From NCBI GenBank assembly GCA_947489585.1, contig CANLEE010000005.1:62001-126000 (forward strand): a DNA stretch of 64,000 nt, written 5' to 3'. Source of the stretch: an uncultured Psychroserpens sp. Lineage in GTDB: Bacteria; Bacteroidota; Bacteroidia; Flavobacteriales; Flavobacteriaceae. The notes under the pieces are model-generated. The model saw only the letters and a program-made list of their open reading frames with translations, was not told the origin of the DNA and made no database searches. Positions 34,234 to 43,124 of the stretch are shown piece by piece (positions within the stretch are counted from its first letter, which is position 1; every line of letters starts with the position of its first letter). A program made the position numbers and the translations under genes.

Positions 34234-34394
34234 TGATTTGATTGATTAGGTTGTTGTTCTAAAGACTTCAATTTAAGTTGATTGTTACAGAAAACTATCA
34301 TGTTTCAGAAAATTTTAACGAATCCTTTAGACATCAATGATATAGCCAAAGAAAATTATTTTTGATCTCATTCAAAATATTGCTTAAATAGGGT

Positions 34395-34424
34395 TTGGTA
34401 ATCAAATATTTAATCGTAAATTTG
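34395..34424 (+). promoter_or_regulatory. rplM operon promoter (TTG-N19-TAAATTTG)
   Basis: TTG at 34395-34397 and TAAATTTG at 34417-34424 with exactly 19 bp between, a full match to the flavobacterial housekeeping consensus. Leader about 40 nt to the GTG start. Confidence 0.85.
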
Positions 34425-34470
34425 CAAACTCTTTTCGAGAGAGAAATGTTTAATAACAAAATCAATAAGT

Positions 34471-34926
34471 GTGGACACATTAAGCTACAAAACGATTTCA
34501 GCAAACAAAGCTACTGTTAATAAAGAGTGGGTTTTAGTTGATGCTGAAAATCAAACGCTAGGTCGTTTAGCTTCTAAAGTAGCAATACTTTTAAGAGGTA
34601 AACACAAGCCTAACTTCACACCACATGTTGATTGTGGAGATAACGTAATTGTTATCAATGCAGAAAAAATCAACTTATCAGGTAACAAGTGGAATGACAA
34701 AACGTACATTCGTCACACAGGTTATCCAGGTGGTCAAAGAAGTTTAACTGCGACTGAATTGTTTGGAAAAGATCCAGCAAGAATCGTAGAAAAATCAGTG
34801 AAAGGAATGCTCCCTAAAAACAAATTAGGTGCAGAGTTATTCCGTAATTTAAATGTTGTTGTAGGTTCTGAGCACAAACATGAAGCTCAAAAACCTAAAG
34901 CAATCGACTTAAACAAAGTTAACTAA
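34471..34926 (+). CDS. rplM: 50S ribosomal protein L13
   Basis: 151 residues with the L13 signatures [45 protein letters not shown] and [19 protein letters not shown]. The start is GTG, giving [16 protein letters not shown], the N-terminus usual in flavobacterial L13. Its stop overlaps the S9 start codon by 1 bp (TAATG), the universal rplM-rpsI pairing. Confidence 0.97.
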   Translation: MDTLSYKTISANKATVNKEWVLVDAENQTLGRLASKVAILLRGKHKPNFTPHVDCGDNVIVINAEKINLSGNKWNDKTYIRHTGYPGGQRSLTATELFGKDPARIVEKSVKGMLPKNKLGAELFRNLNVVVGSEHKHEAQKPKAIDLNKVN

Positions 34927-35312
34927 TGGAAGTAATTCACAAAATCGGTCGTAGAAAGACGGCTGTTGCTCGTGTGTACCTTGCTAAAGGAAAAGGCAAG
35001 ATCACGGTAAACAAAAAAGACATGGCGGATTATTTTACTACTGCAACATTGCAGTATAAAGTAAACCAACCTTTAGCTATGACTAACAACGATGGCAACT
35101 TTGATATTACAGTAAACGTTTATGGTGGTGGTATTACAGGCCAAGCCGAAGCGATCCGTTTAGCATTATCTCGCGCTATGTGTGAGCTTGATGCAGAAAA
35201 CAGACTAATATTAAAGCCAGAAGGATTATTAACTAGAGACCCTCGTATGGTTGAACGTAAGAAGTTCGGTCAAAAGAAAGCAAGGAAGAAATTCCAGTTC
35301 TCGAAACGTTAA
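34926..35312 (+). CDS. rpsI: 30S ribosomal protein S9
   Basis: 128 residues. IGRRKTAVARVYLAKGKGKITVNKK at the start, GGGITGQAEAIRLALSRAM in the middle and the essential basic tail ending KKARKKFQFSKR, which reaches the P-site tRNA. Cotranscribed with rplM. Followed by a terminator at 35362-35397. Confidence 0.97.
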   Translation: MEVIHKIGRRKTAVARVYLAKGKGKITVNKKDMADYFTTATLQYKVNQPLAMTNNDGNFDITVNVYGGGITGQAEAIRLALSRAMCELDAENRLILKPEGLLTRDPRMVERKKFGQKKARKKFQFSKR

Positions 35313-35361
35313 TCCTATCCTTTTTTATTATTCTGAATTTTCTTCGGAATATAAAAATCTC

Positions 35362-35397
35362 AAAGCTGTTCTGATACACATCAGGACAGCTTTAAAT
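35362..35397 (+). terminator. Intrinsic terminator after rpsI
   Basis: AAAGCTGTTCTGAT - ACAC - ATCAGGACAGCTTT forms a 14-bp stem (one G-T pair) followed by a weak T/A tract. It ends the rplM-rpsI unit. Confidence 0.7.
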
Positions 35398-35403
35398 TAA
35401 AAC

Positions 35404-35535
35404 CGCTGAAGTTATTTCAGCAAGCAATAAAAATCCTGAAACGAGTTCAGGTACAGTTTAGCATCTAAATGGTCAAGGCGAGCGAAAGCAACCACTTAAT
35501 CATTGCTAATTTAATAGAACGTAAACAATTACAAA
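35404..35535 (+). promoter_or_regulatory. Structured 5' leader of rpsB (candidate r-protein autoregulatory element)
   Basis: Three small hairpins lie before rpsB: GCTGAA/TTCAGC (35404-35420), CCTGAA/TTCAGG (35434-35450), and TGGT...GC-GAAA-GC...ACCA (35470-35494), the last with a GNRA tetraloop and an asymmetric internal loop. S2 autoregulates rpsB-tsf in other bacteria, so an S2-binding leader is plausible. Not verified; part may simply be spacer. Confidence 0.35.
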
Positions 35536-36363
35536 ATGGAATCAGTAGAAGTTAAAGACTTACTAGAAGCAGGTGTACACTTTGGTCACTTGACAAGAAA
35601 ATGGGATCCAAACATGGCTCCTTACATTTATATGGAGCGTAACGGTATCCATATTATCAACCTTTACAAAACACAAGCAAAAATTCAAGAAACCGGAGAA
35701 GCACTTCACAAGATTGCTGCTTCTGGAAAGAAAATCTTATTTGTTGCTACAAAAAAACAAGCTAAAGACATCGTTGCTGAAAAAGCAGGAAATGTAAACA
35801 TGCCTTACATTACTGAAAGATGGCCTGGTGGAATGCTAACCAACTTCGTTACAATTAGAAAAGCTGTTAAGAAAATGGCTATGATTGACCGTATGAAGAA
35901 AGATGGTACATTCAATTCATTATCTAAGAAAGAGCGTTTACAAGTAGATCGCCAACGTGCTAAATTAGAAAAGAATTTAGGTTCTATTTCTGATATGACA
36001 CGTTTACCTGGAGCATTATTTGTTGTAGATATCAAACGTGAGCACATTGCTATTAAAGAAGCTCAGAAATTAAACATTCCAATCTTTGCAATGGTAGATA
36101 CTAACTCTGATCCACGTGAAGTAGATTACTTAATTCCTTCTAATGATGATGCCTCTAAATCTATTGACTGTATTATGTCTGTAGTAACATCAGCAGTTGC
36201 AGATGGTTTAGCTGAAAGAAAATCAGACAAAGCTGAAAAAGACGCTAAAAGTGAAAAATCACCAGCAGCGAAAAAAGAAGTGAAAGCTGAAACAAAAACA
36301 GAAGCTAAAGTTGAGAAAAAAGCTGAGGTAGTTGCACCAGTTGCAGCTAACGAAGAAGAATAA
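35536..36363 (+). CDS. rpsB: 30S ribosomal protein S2
   Basis: The core domain (about 1-230) begins VKDLLEAGVHFGHLTRKWDPNMAPYIY and includes KQAKDIV, ERWPGGMLTNFVTIR and PIFAMVDTNSDPREVDYLIPSNDDASKSI. An Ala/Lys/Glu-rich, probably disordered tail of about 45 residues follows, a frequent feature in this phylum. It heads the rpsB-tsf unit, with a terminator or attenuator between the two genes. Confidence 0.97.
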   Translation: MESVEVKDLLEAGVHFGHLTRKWDPNMAPYIYMERNGIHIINLYKTQAKIQETGEALHKIAASGKKILFVATKKQAKDIVAEKAGNVNMPYITERWPGGMLTNFVTIRKAVKKMAMIDRMKKDGTFNSLSKKERLQVDRQRAKLEKNLGSISDMTRLPGALFVVDIKREHIAIKEAQKLNIPIFAMVDTNSDPREVDYLIPSNDDASKSIDCIMSVVTSAVADGLAERKSDKAEKDAKSEKSPAAKKEVKAETKTEAKVEKKAEVVAPVAANEEE

Positions 36364-36385
36364 ATAACAATTACACAATATAAAT

Positions 36386-36434
36386 AAGTCGTTTAGTTAT
36401 TTTCTTCGGAAATTATAAATTAAACGACTTTTTT
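36386..36434 (+). terminator. Terminator/attenuator between rpsB and tsf
   Basis: AAGTCGTTTAGTT (36386-36398) pairs with AATTAAACGACTT (36418-36430, one G-T pair) and is followed by TTTT. Since rpsB and tsf are normally cotranscribed, this probably lowers tsf readthrough. Confidence 0.75.
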
Positions 36435-36450
36435 AAATTTTTATAACACA

Positions 36451-37425
36451 ATGGAAAATACTGTAAAAATAACAGCCGCAGAAGTAAATAAATTAAGACA
36501 AGCCACTGGAGCTGGTATGATGGATTGTAAAAAAGCCCTAGTTGAAGCTGGAGGTGATTTTGATAAAGCCATTGAAGTACTTCGTAAAAAAGGACAAAAA
36601 GTTGCAGAAAAAAGAGCTGACAGAGATTCATCTGAAGGTGCTGCAATCGCAAAAATTAATGCAGACAACACATCTGGTGTTGCTATCGTATTAGGATGTG
36701 AAACAGATTTTGTTGGTAAAAACGAAAACTTCATAGCATTAGCTAACGAATTAGCAGATATCGCATTAAACCACAACACTAAAGAAGAATTTTTAGCTGC
36801 TGATTTTGGTGGAATGAGTGTCTCTGAAAAATTAATAGAACAAACAGGTGTTATTGGTGAAAAATTAGACATCACTGCTTTTGAAAAGTTAGATGCTCCT
36901 TACGTTGGACAATATGTTCACATCAATAAAATTGCTGCTTTAGTTGGTTTATCTGCAAAAGTTGATAACGCTGAGGTTTTAGTGAAAGATGTCGCAATGC
37001 AAGTTGCTTCAATGGGAGCTACAACTTTATCTTATAAAGACTTTGACCCTGCATTTGTTGCTTCAGAAACTGAAGCTAGAATTGCAGTGATTGAAAAAGA
37101 TAATATTGAATTGGGACGTTTAGGTAAGACCTTAAAAAATGTACCTCAGTATATTTCTATGGCACAGCTAACTCCTGAAGTTTTAGCTCAAGCTGAAGAC
37201 GCTGCAAAAGCAGAATTAAAAGCTGAAGGTAAACCAGAACAAATCTGGGATAGAATTTTACCTGGTAAAATGGAGCGTTTTATCTCTGATAATACAACTT
37301 TAGATCAAGAGCAATGTTTATTAGATCAAAAGTTTATTAAAGACGAAAAGAAAACTGTTGCTCAATATGTTGAATCTTATGGTGACGTTACAGTTACTGG
37401 ATTTAAGCGTGCTACAGTAGGATAA
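36451..37425 (+). CDS. tsf: Translation elongation factor Ts
   Basis: Guanine-nucleotide exchange factor for EF-Tu. The N-terminal UBA-like domain VNKLRQATGAGMMDCKKALVEAGGDFDKAIEVLRKKG is followed by the family signature CETDFVGKNENF (about 83-94) and the core subdomains. At 324 residues it is slightly longer than the E. coli protein (283), from an insert of about 40 residues in the second half (around 200-270), as is usual in Bacteroidota. Own intrinsic terminator downstream. Confidence 0.97.
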   Translation: MENTVKITAAEVNKLRQATGAGMMDCKKALVEAGGDFDKAIEVLRKKGQKVAEKRADRDSSEGAAIAKINADNTSGVAIVLGCETDFVGKNENFIALANELADIALNHNTKEEFLAADFGGMSVSEKLIEQTGVIGEKLDITAFEKLDAPYVGQYVHINKIAALVGLSAKVDNAEVLVKDVAMQVASMGATTLSYKDFDPAFVASETEARIAVIEKDNIELGRLGKTLKNVPQYISMAQLTPEVLAQAEDAAKAELKAEGKPEQIWDRILPGKMERFISDNTTLDQEQCLLDQKFIKDEKKTVAQYVESYGDVTVTGFKRATVG

Positions 37426-37458
37426 CTAATTCCTGAGAAGACAGGAATCTCAATATAT

Positions 37459-37497
37459 AAACCACTACTCTTAACCATAAGACGTAGTGGTTTTTTT
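37459..37497 (+). terminator. Intrinsic terminator after tsf
   Basis: AACCACTAC / GTAGTGGTT stem with a 15-nt loop, followed by a seven-T run. Confidence 0.88.
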
Positions 37498-37535
37498 ATT
37501 TATAAATTTCTACTTTATCAAAAAAAGATAATGTT

Positions 37536-37543
37536 TATATTTG
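37536..37543 (+). promoter_or_regulatory. -7 box (TATATTTG) for pyrH-frr
   Basis: Exact TAnnTTTG, 21 bp before the pyrH ATG at 37565 and just after the tsf terminator, so pyrH-frr has its own promoter. The overlapping TTG at 37541 is part of this box, not a start codon. Confidence 0.6.
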
Positions 37544-37564
37544 CTAAACTTTCGACACGAACAA

Positions 37565-38272
37565 ATGAAATATAAAAGAATCCTACTAAAATTATCAGGT
37601 GAAGCTCTAATGGGATCACGCCAATATGGAATTGACCCTGAGCGTCTTGCTGAATATGCTAAAGACATTAAAGAAATCACCGATTTAGGCGTAGAAGTTG
37701 CTATAGTCATTGGAGGTGGAAATATTTTTAGAGGTGTTGCTGGAGCAATGAATGGTATGGATCGTGTACAAGGAGATCATATGGGAATGTTAGCGACCGT
37801 TATTAATGGACTAGCTTTACAGAATGCTTTGGAAGATGCTGGCGTAAAAACACGCTTACAAACAGCCATTAAAATCAATGAAGTCGCTGAGCCTTTCATT
37901 AGAAGAAAAGCAATGAGTCACCTTAACAAAGGTCGTGTTGTAATATTTGGTGGAGGAACAGGAAACCCCTATTTCACTACAGACTCTGCAGCTGTTTTAA
38001 GAGCCATCGAAATTGAAGCTGATGTGATTTTAAAAGGAACTCGCGTTGATGGTATTTATACTGCAGATCCTGAAAAAGATATCACAGCAGTAAAGTTTGA
38101 TCATATCACATTTGATGATGTCTTGAGAAAAGGTCTTAAAGTAATGGATACAACAGCATTCACTTTAAGTCAGGAAAACAAATTACCAATCATCGTTTTT
38201 GACATGAATAAAAAAGGAAATTTATTGAAGGTTGTTTCAGGAGAAAATATTGGAACAAAAGTTAACTTATAA
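37565..38272 (+). CDS. pyrH: UMP kinase
   Basis: Phosphorylates UMP to UDP. The start is set at [17 protein letters not shown], the usual N-terminus. An upstream in-frame TTG at 37541 lies in the -7 box and is rejected. Amino-acid-kinase fold motifs: [56 protein letters not shown]. 235 residues, standard length. Followed by frr after 50 bp, the conserved pairing. Confidence 0.97.
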   Translation: MKYKRILLKLSGEALMGSRQYGIDPERLAEYAKDIKEITDLGVEVAIVIGGGNIFRGVAGAMNGMDRVQGDHMGMLATVINGLALQNALEDAGVKTRLQTAIKINEVAEPFIRRKAMSHLNKGRVVIFGGGTGNPYFTTDSAAVLRAIEIEADVILKGTRVDGIYTADPEKDITAVKFDHITFDDVLRKGLKVMDTTAFTLSQENKLPIIVFDMNKKGNLLKVVSGENIGTKVNL

Positions 38273-38322
38273 TGTTTGGCTTATTTTTTGGTAAGTATTT
38301 TACAAATTAAAGTTTTTTAACT

Positions 38323-38880
38323 ATGAACGAAGACATAAAATTTATATTAGCTACAGCGAAAGAAGCAATGGATGCCGCTATAAAGCATCTTGAGAAACAA
38401 CTCGTAAATATTAGAGCCGGCAAAGCAAGTCCTGCAATGTTAGGAAGTGTTATGGTAGACTATTACGGTTCTCAAACGCCATTGTCTCAAGTTGCCAATG
38501 TGAATACTCCAGATGGTAGAACGATCACAGTTCAACCTTGGGAAAAAAGCATGTTGCAAGAAATTGAGCGTGGTATTATGGTTGCCAATTTAGGGTTTAA
38601 CCCAATGAATAATGGTGAAACCATTATTATCAATGTACCACCCTTAACTGAAGAACGTAGGCGTGATTTATCAAAGCAAGCGAAAGCTGAAACAGAAGAT
38701 GCTAAGATTGCTGTAAGAAATGCACGTAAAGATGCTAATAATGAGATCAAATCCCTCGAAGATGCTTCTGAAGATCAACAAAAAAATGGTGAAATTGACG
38801 TGCAACAAATGACAGATACGTACGTTAAAAGAATAGACGATATTTTTGAAGCCAAGGAAAAAGAAATCATGACCGTTTAA
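38323..38880 (+). CDS. frr: Ribosome recycling factor
   Basis: 185 residues, standard length. The helical domain contains HLEKQLVNIRAGKASPAMLGSVMVDYYGSQTPLSQVANV (about 21-60), ending VNVPPLTEERR-type (here INVPPLTEERRRDLSKQAK) and a final helix. Splits post-termination ribosomes together with EF-G. A strong terminator follows. Confidence 0.97.
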   Translation: MNEDIKFILATAKEAMDAAIKHLEKQLVNIRAGKASPAMLGSVMVDYYGSQTPLSQVANVNTPDGRTITVQPWEKSMLQEIERGIMVANLGFNPMNNGETIIINVPPLTEERRRDLSKQAKAETEDAKIAVRNARKDANNEIKSLEDASEDQQKNGEIDVQQMTDTYVKRIDDIFEAKEKEIMTV

Positions 38881-38885
38881 AACTC

Positions 38886-38914
38886 AAAAAGCGACTATTA
38901 AGAGTCGCTTTTTT
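38886..38914 (+). terminator. Intrinsic terminator after frr
   Basis: AAAAGCGACT - ATTAAG - AGTCGCTTTT with T-run. The A-rich left side makes it potentially bidirectional. Confidence 0.88.
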
Positions 38915-38941
38915 AATTAATCCCTTTTATTAAATTACTCA

Positions 38942-40219
38942 ATGCATAAGATTTGTTGCTTAATTTTCATTACGCTATTTACCTGTGCATTACATTCGCA
39001 AACATCTGAAACATCTCGGGATTCTTCTAAAGTTAAAAATGATTCGTTAAGTAAAAAAGAGTTTTTAAGGCAGTTAGGAAATGGGTTTTTTCCAACAAAA
39101 TTTCTAAATATTGACATGCGATATTTAGTTAAATATAATCAGTACGAAGGCTTAAGAACTGGTCTTGGAGGAGAAACAAACGATCTGTTTTCTGAAAAAT
39201 ATCGTATTAATAGCTATGTCGTTTATGGTTTTAGAGATCATCGCTTTAAGTATAAAATTGGAGGTGGCTTTAGAGTAAACGAATTAACTAATACGTGGAT
39301 TAACTTATCTTATACAGACGATTTACAAGAAACAGGAAGTTCAACTTTTCTTACTGATAAGCGCTTTTTTTCATTTTTTGAGCCACGTTTACTAAACATT
39401 GACTTGTTTCACAAGCACATTACCAAAGCTGTTGCTATTGAACATCAGTTCTCAGATCATTTGCTTTCAGAAACCGAGTTTGCTATCAGTAAAATTGATC
39501 CTACCTACAATTATAATTTTAATATTAATGGTAAATCCTTCAAAACATTTGATATAAGTACAGCAAAGGTCTCCTTACAATGGAGCCCATTTAGTGATTT
39601 TGAAATTTCCGAAGGTGACACAAAAGAAATAAAAAATGGGTATCCGAAATTTTCATTTCAACTTACCCAAAGTTTTAAAGATGTCTTGAAAGGCGATTTC
39701 AATTTTTCTAAAATTGATTTTAGAACTGTACATCGATTTATTTATAACGACGATGTATTTACTGAAGCTATTCTTACAAGCGGTATTGCAATTGGAAAAA
39801 CGCCATTAACGCATCTATATCATGCCTATCCTAACAATATTACAAAAGAAACCATACTTCAACGCTTCTCTGTAGCTGGTATCAATAGTTTTGAGACCAT
39901 GTTTTTTAATGAATTTTTTTCAGATCAATTTGCAACACTGCAATTGAAACATTTTGTAAAACCTTTTAAAATTACTGAACGTTATAGGCCCCAACTTGTT
40001 CTTATTTCAAGGTTCGCAATAGGTGATATGCATAATATTGAACGTCACCAAAACATTGAGTTTGGCACTTTAACTAAAGGGTATTCTGAAGCTGGTTTTG
40101 AATTAAATAAATTGCTTTTTGGATTCGGATTAAGCTTTGCATATCGTTATGGAGGGCATCACTTACCATCTATTGCTGATAATATTGCAGCTAAGTTTAC
40201 ATTTAATGTATCTCTATAA
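38942..40219 (+). CDS. DUF5686-like outer-membrane beta-barrel protein
   Basis: 425 residues. Signal peptide about 1-19 (ALHSQ). The body is composed of amphipathic strands with many aromatic-ending segments, resembling the C-terminal barrel region of DUF5686 proteins. It lacks their usual N-terminal carboxypeptidase-regulatory-like domain, so it is a short form. Motifs such as FRVNELTNTWINLSYTDD, FLTDKRFFSFFEPRLLNIDLFHKH and YRYGGHHLPSIADNIAAKFTFNVSL fit that family. Function unknown. Tail-to-tail with the next gene (2-bp gap). Confidence 0.75.
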   Translation: MHKICCLIFITLFTCALHSQTSETSRDSSKVKNDSLSKKEFLRQLGNGFFPTKFLNIDMRYLVKYNQYEGLRTGLGGETNDLFSEKYRINSYVVYGFRDHRFKYKIGGGFRVNELTNTWINLSYTDDLQETGSSTFLTDKRFFSFFEPRLLNIDLFHKHITKAVAIEHQFSDHLLSETEFAISKIDPTYNYNFNINGKSFKTFDISTAKVSLQWSPFSDFEISEGDTKEIKNGYPKFSFQLTQSFKDVLKGDFNFSKIDFRTVHRFIYNDDVFTEAILTSGIAIGKTPLTHLYHAYPNNITKETILQRFSVAGINSFETMFFNEFFSDQFATLQLKHFVKPFKITERYRPQLVLISRFAIGDMHNIERHQNIEFGTLTKGYSEAGFELNKLLFGFGLSFAYRYGGHHLPSIADNIAAKFTFNVSL

Positions 40220-40221
40220 GT

Positions 40222-42936
40222 TTAGTTCACGCTCTCTTTTACTTTATACTCAATGAGTTTGTAACCTAATAACCCTGTATCAGTAATTGCCTCTATGATG
40301 ATTGTGAAATCGCCTTGAATATCAGAATTGTAATATTCTATTAATGCTTTGCCTTTGGTATCTGTGGTTACTTCTGGACTCCAATACAATGGAGCTCTTA
40401 AATCTAATGTATTAGAATTAAAAGTGTTGTCGTCACTATCATATTTAGGAGTATAAAACTCCTTTTCAATAGCGAAGACTGGAATACTGGTTAAGTCTAA
40501 TTTATCATTAGGGGTTCTTAGGCCTCCAAAAAGGCCTTTTCCTATTTTTGTATAAATACTAATAATGCTTCCGTCTGGAAATGGTGGTTTAGCATATGGA
40601 TATACAGTTGAATATAAGTCATTAAAATTTTTGGGAAATTTTATTACCTCAAAACTAACGATTTCTTCTGGAGACAAATACTGAATAAGTGGATAGTTAT
40701 GCTCTAAAACAGGAATTCCATCCACAACTACTAGTGTTACTTCATTCATAAATATTTGCGCTTTTAAATCACGACCTTCTCTTAAAATTGTTATTTGATC
40801 CCAAAAAGAATTACGAAGTACACTATACAACCCATAAGACCAGTCTGCGGTTTTTTCGACAATCTCTTCTCCATCAATTACAACATCTGGTTTTCCGTAT
40901 GTGTCGAACATTTCTTGTCGTTCAGGCGTTATTTTATAGGTATCAACTACAACTTCATCTAATAAAGTTCTTCCATAATTGGAAAAATAAAAGTCGGTTT
41001 CTTTTTTGTTTTGTTTTCTATTCTCAGAGACCATTTTGTTAACGATGCTGTCATTAATCACCAAACTATTTTTATTTTCAAATCTAATTGGTGGCGCTTT
41101 TTTCTTAGATAAGGCAATTGTATAGTTTTTTCTATCTTCTTTTAAACCACTAGCTGGTTGAATCAAAACGTCTTTTTCAGAACCATAAATGTCATCTAAT
41201 TCAAAACTAAATGATCCTGGTACAAATACATTTTTTATATAAGGTATTTTCATCTCATCAAATGTCATTAACATCAATTCTAATTCTTCAAGATTTTCGT
41301 TTGCCTTTTTTGGGTTTATGACACCTGAGACTTTAAGTTTTTGTTCCATCTCATACTTAATGTTTCCATCCAATTTGGTGTATTTGTAATTGGTCCAACC
41401 TTGTGTAAGTAATAAATCGTCAATATCTAATGTATTTGTATTATTAAAATAAGCTCCTGGTGTTTCAATAGTTCCTTTTAAATCTGAGCTCATTAAAAAA
41501 TAAGATAAAATATTTTCTCTCAAGTTCTGAAGATCATCGAACAATTCCTTTTGTACAACTAAACCTGACAAACTAGCGATTACAGGTGCCTTTTTAAAAT
41601 CGACTGTTTTAATGCTCAGCTTGACCTTTTCACGTTGTTTATACTTATCTTTATTGATAAATGCCTGTATATTAATTCGATTCTCAGGTACATCATTAAA
41701 GATTATTCTTTGTGCAATTGGAATGTTATGAATATCGGTCAATGTTAAAGATATAATCCCTTCGGGAAAGCGTTTTTTGGGTATTGAGAATATAGATTTT
41801 CCTTGTACTAAACGATCTGTTTTTTCGAAATAAGTATAGCCTCTACATGAGGCTTTTAAAGTCATTTGTTTGTTTTCTTTGTCGTTGGATGATATCAAAA
41901 CATTAATTACATCATTACTCCAAGATGCAGACATCGTGACCCCTTTACCAAAAATTTTTGGTAAACTGACTAAGGTATCTGGCGAATCTAATATACTTTT
42001 AAATTGAGCTCTATATTGTAAAGAGGAATCAACATCTTTCATGACGAAATGTCCCATTCCTAAAATATTACTTTCAAAATTAGAAACTATTCTATCTTCA
42101 CTATCCAGAATAATACCAGTAACATATTTGCCTTTACCATCAGATCCTATTGCCTTAAATCCAACTTTACTGGTTATACCATGAATCAACTTTCCTCCTT
42201 CCGGGAAAAACTGTAGGTCAATCAAGCTATTATTAGGTAAGAATGTCGTATGATAGTGCTTCTTATTGTGCGTCATAAATTCTAGCGTCATATATTTTGT
42301 GCTTTTTTTAACCAAATAATTAAAGTCAAAAATGCCGTTGCGCCCTCTTTTCAGTTCAACACTATCTTTAATTCCATCCTGAGTAATCATTAGCTTTAAC
42401 CTCTCATTTTTATGATAACTATCAATATGTTCGGGGAAAATATCAGCCTTTAATCTAATGGTCTCAGATGTACTATCTGTTCTTCTTAAATTCTGGACAG
42501 GCTTGAGATTGAAATCTGTATTATTTTCAGAATAAATTTGAATAGGCTTTTTAAACATAAAATCAGATCCAAAATTCTTATTCCATTGGGTATAAGCTCG
42601 TACCATATAATTTCCTTCATCATAACTTCTATCTAAATCGAAAAAGCTACTTCCAATTCCTTTTTCAATTTTTATTATTTTCGATTGGACAATCTCCTTT
42701 TTCGAATTTATAAGGTCAACATACAAAACACCACTGGAAAATTCTGGACTATGTAATACCGCATTGCTCACAATAGCCTTAAACCAAATCGTTTTGTTAG
42801 TCGTGTAGACTTCGTTATCAAATTGAAGATAAATTTTCTCAGCGAAAGAATTATATGAATACTCATTGGCCTTTTGAGCAAAAGAAAAGCTTGAAAACAA
42901 GCATAAGGTAAATACTCTAAGATAATTGATTATCAT
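40222..42936 (-). CDS. Large exported protein with macroglobulin-like and TonB-plug-like regions
   Basis: 904 residues. Signal peptide about 1-20 (SFSFAQ). The N-terminus (AEKIYLQFDNEVYTTNKTIWFKAIVSN) resembles the MG2 macroglobulin domain entrance. The region of about residues 690-800 (WDQITILREGRDLKAQIFMNEVTLVVVDGIPVLEH, LSPEEIVSFEVIKFPKNFNDLYS, GSIISIYTK) resembles a TonB-dependent-receptor plug. The C-terminal segment (APLYWSPEVTTDTKGKALIEYYNSDIQGDFTIIIEAIT) is alpha-2-macroglobulin-like. No barrel follows, so it is not a receptor itself. This architecture recurs in Bacteroidota without a known role. Monocistronic. Confidence 0.78.
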   Translation of the reverse strand: MIINYLRVFTLCLFSSFSFAQKANEYSYNSFAEKIYLQFDNEVYTTNKTIWFKAIVSNAVLHSPEFSSGVLYVDLINSKKEIVQSKIIKIEKGIGSSFFDLDRSYDEGNYMVRAYTQWNKNFGSDFMFKKPIQIYSENNTDFNLKPVQNLRRTDSTSETIRLKADIFPEHIDSYHKNERLKLMITQDGIKDSVELKRGRNGIFDFNYLVKKSTKYMTLEFMTHNKKHYHTTFLPNNSLIDLQFFPEGGKLIHGITSKVGFKAIGSDGKGKYVTGIILDSEDRIVSNFESNILGMGHFVMKDVDSSLQYRAQFKSILDSPDTLVSLPKIFGKGVTMSASWSNDVINVLISSNDKENKQMTLKASCRGYTYFEKTDRLVQGKSIFSIPKKRFPEGIISLTLTDIHNIPIAQRIIFNDVPENRINIQAFINKDKYKQREKVKLSIKTVDFKKAPVIASLSGLVVQKELFDDLQNLRENILSYFLMSSDLKGTIETPGAYFNNTNTLDIDDLLLTQGWTNYKYTKLDGNIKYEMEQKLKVSGVINPKKANENLEELELMLMTFDEMKIPYIKNVFVPGSFSFELDDIYGSEKDVLIQPASGLKEDRKNYTIALSKKKAPPIRFENKNSLVINDSIVNKMVSENRKQNKKETDFYFSNYGRTLLDEVVVDTYKITPERQEMFDTYGKPDVVIDGEEIVEKTADWSYGLYSVLRNSFWDQITILREGRDLKAQIFMNEVTLVVVDGIPVLEHNYPLIQYLSPEEIVSFEVIKFPKNFNDLYSTVYPYAKPPFPDGSIISIYTKIGKGLFGGLRTPNDKLDLTSIPVFAIEKEFYTPKYDSDDNTFNSNTLDLRAPLYWSPEVTTDTKGKALIEYYNSDIQGDFTIIIEAITDTGLLGYKLIEYKVKESVN

Positions 42937-43097
42937 AGCAAATGTGTTAAGATAAATTTAATCGTTTTATATCAACTGGTACAATTAAAAAGTGTTAAAC
43001 TCTCAAAAACACCTCAGTTTAACCTTATAAAAAAGTTAAACTATATTTTCCACTCCTAATAAATAACTTTTTCAACCAACAATCCCTAGGTTTTTTC

Positions 43098-43105
43098 TAC
43101 CTTTG
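43098..43105 (+). promoter_or_regulatory. -7 box (TACCTTTG) for the RND exporter
   Basis: Exact TAnnTTTG, 19 bp before the start codon at 43125. No clear -33 TTG. Confidence 0.5.
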
Positions 43106-43124
43106 CGCTTCTTTTAGAACTCAG

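Noticed and set aside
37541..37564. Upstream TTG start for pyrH
   Set aside because: The TTG is part of the TATATTTG -7 box; the conserved N-terminus begins at the ATG at 37565.
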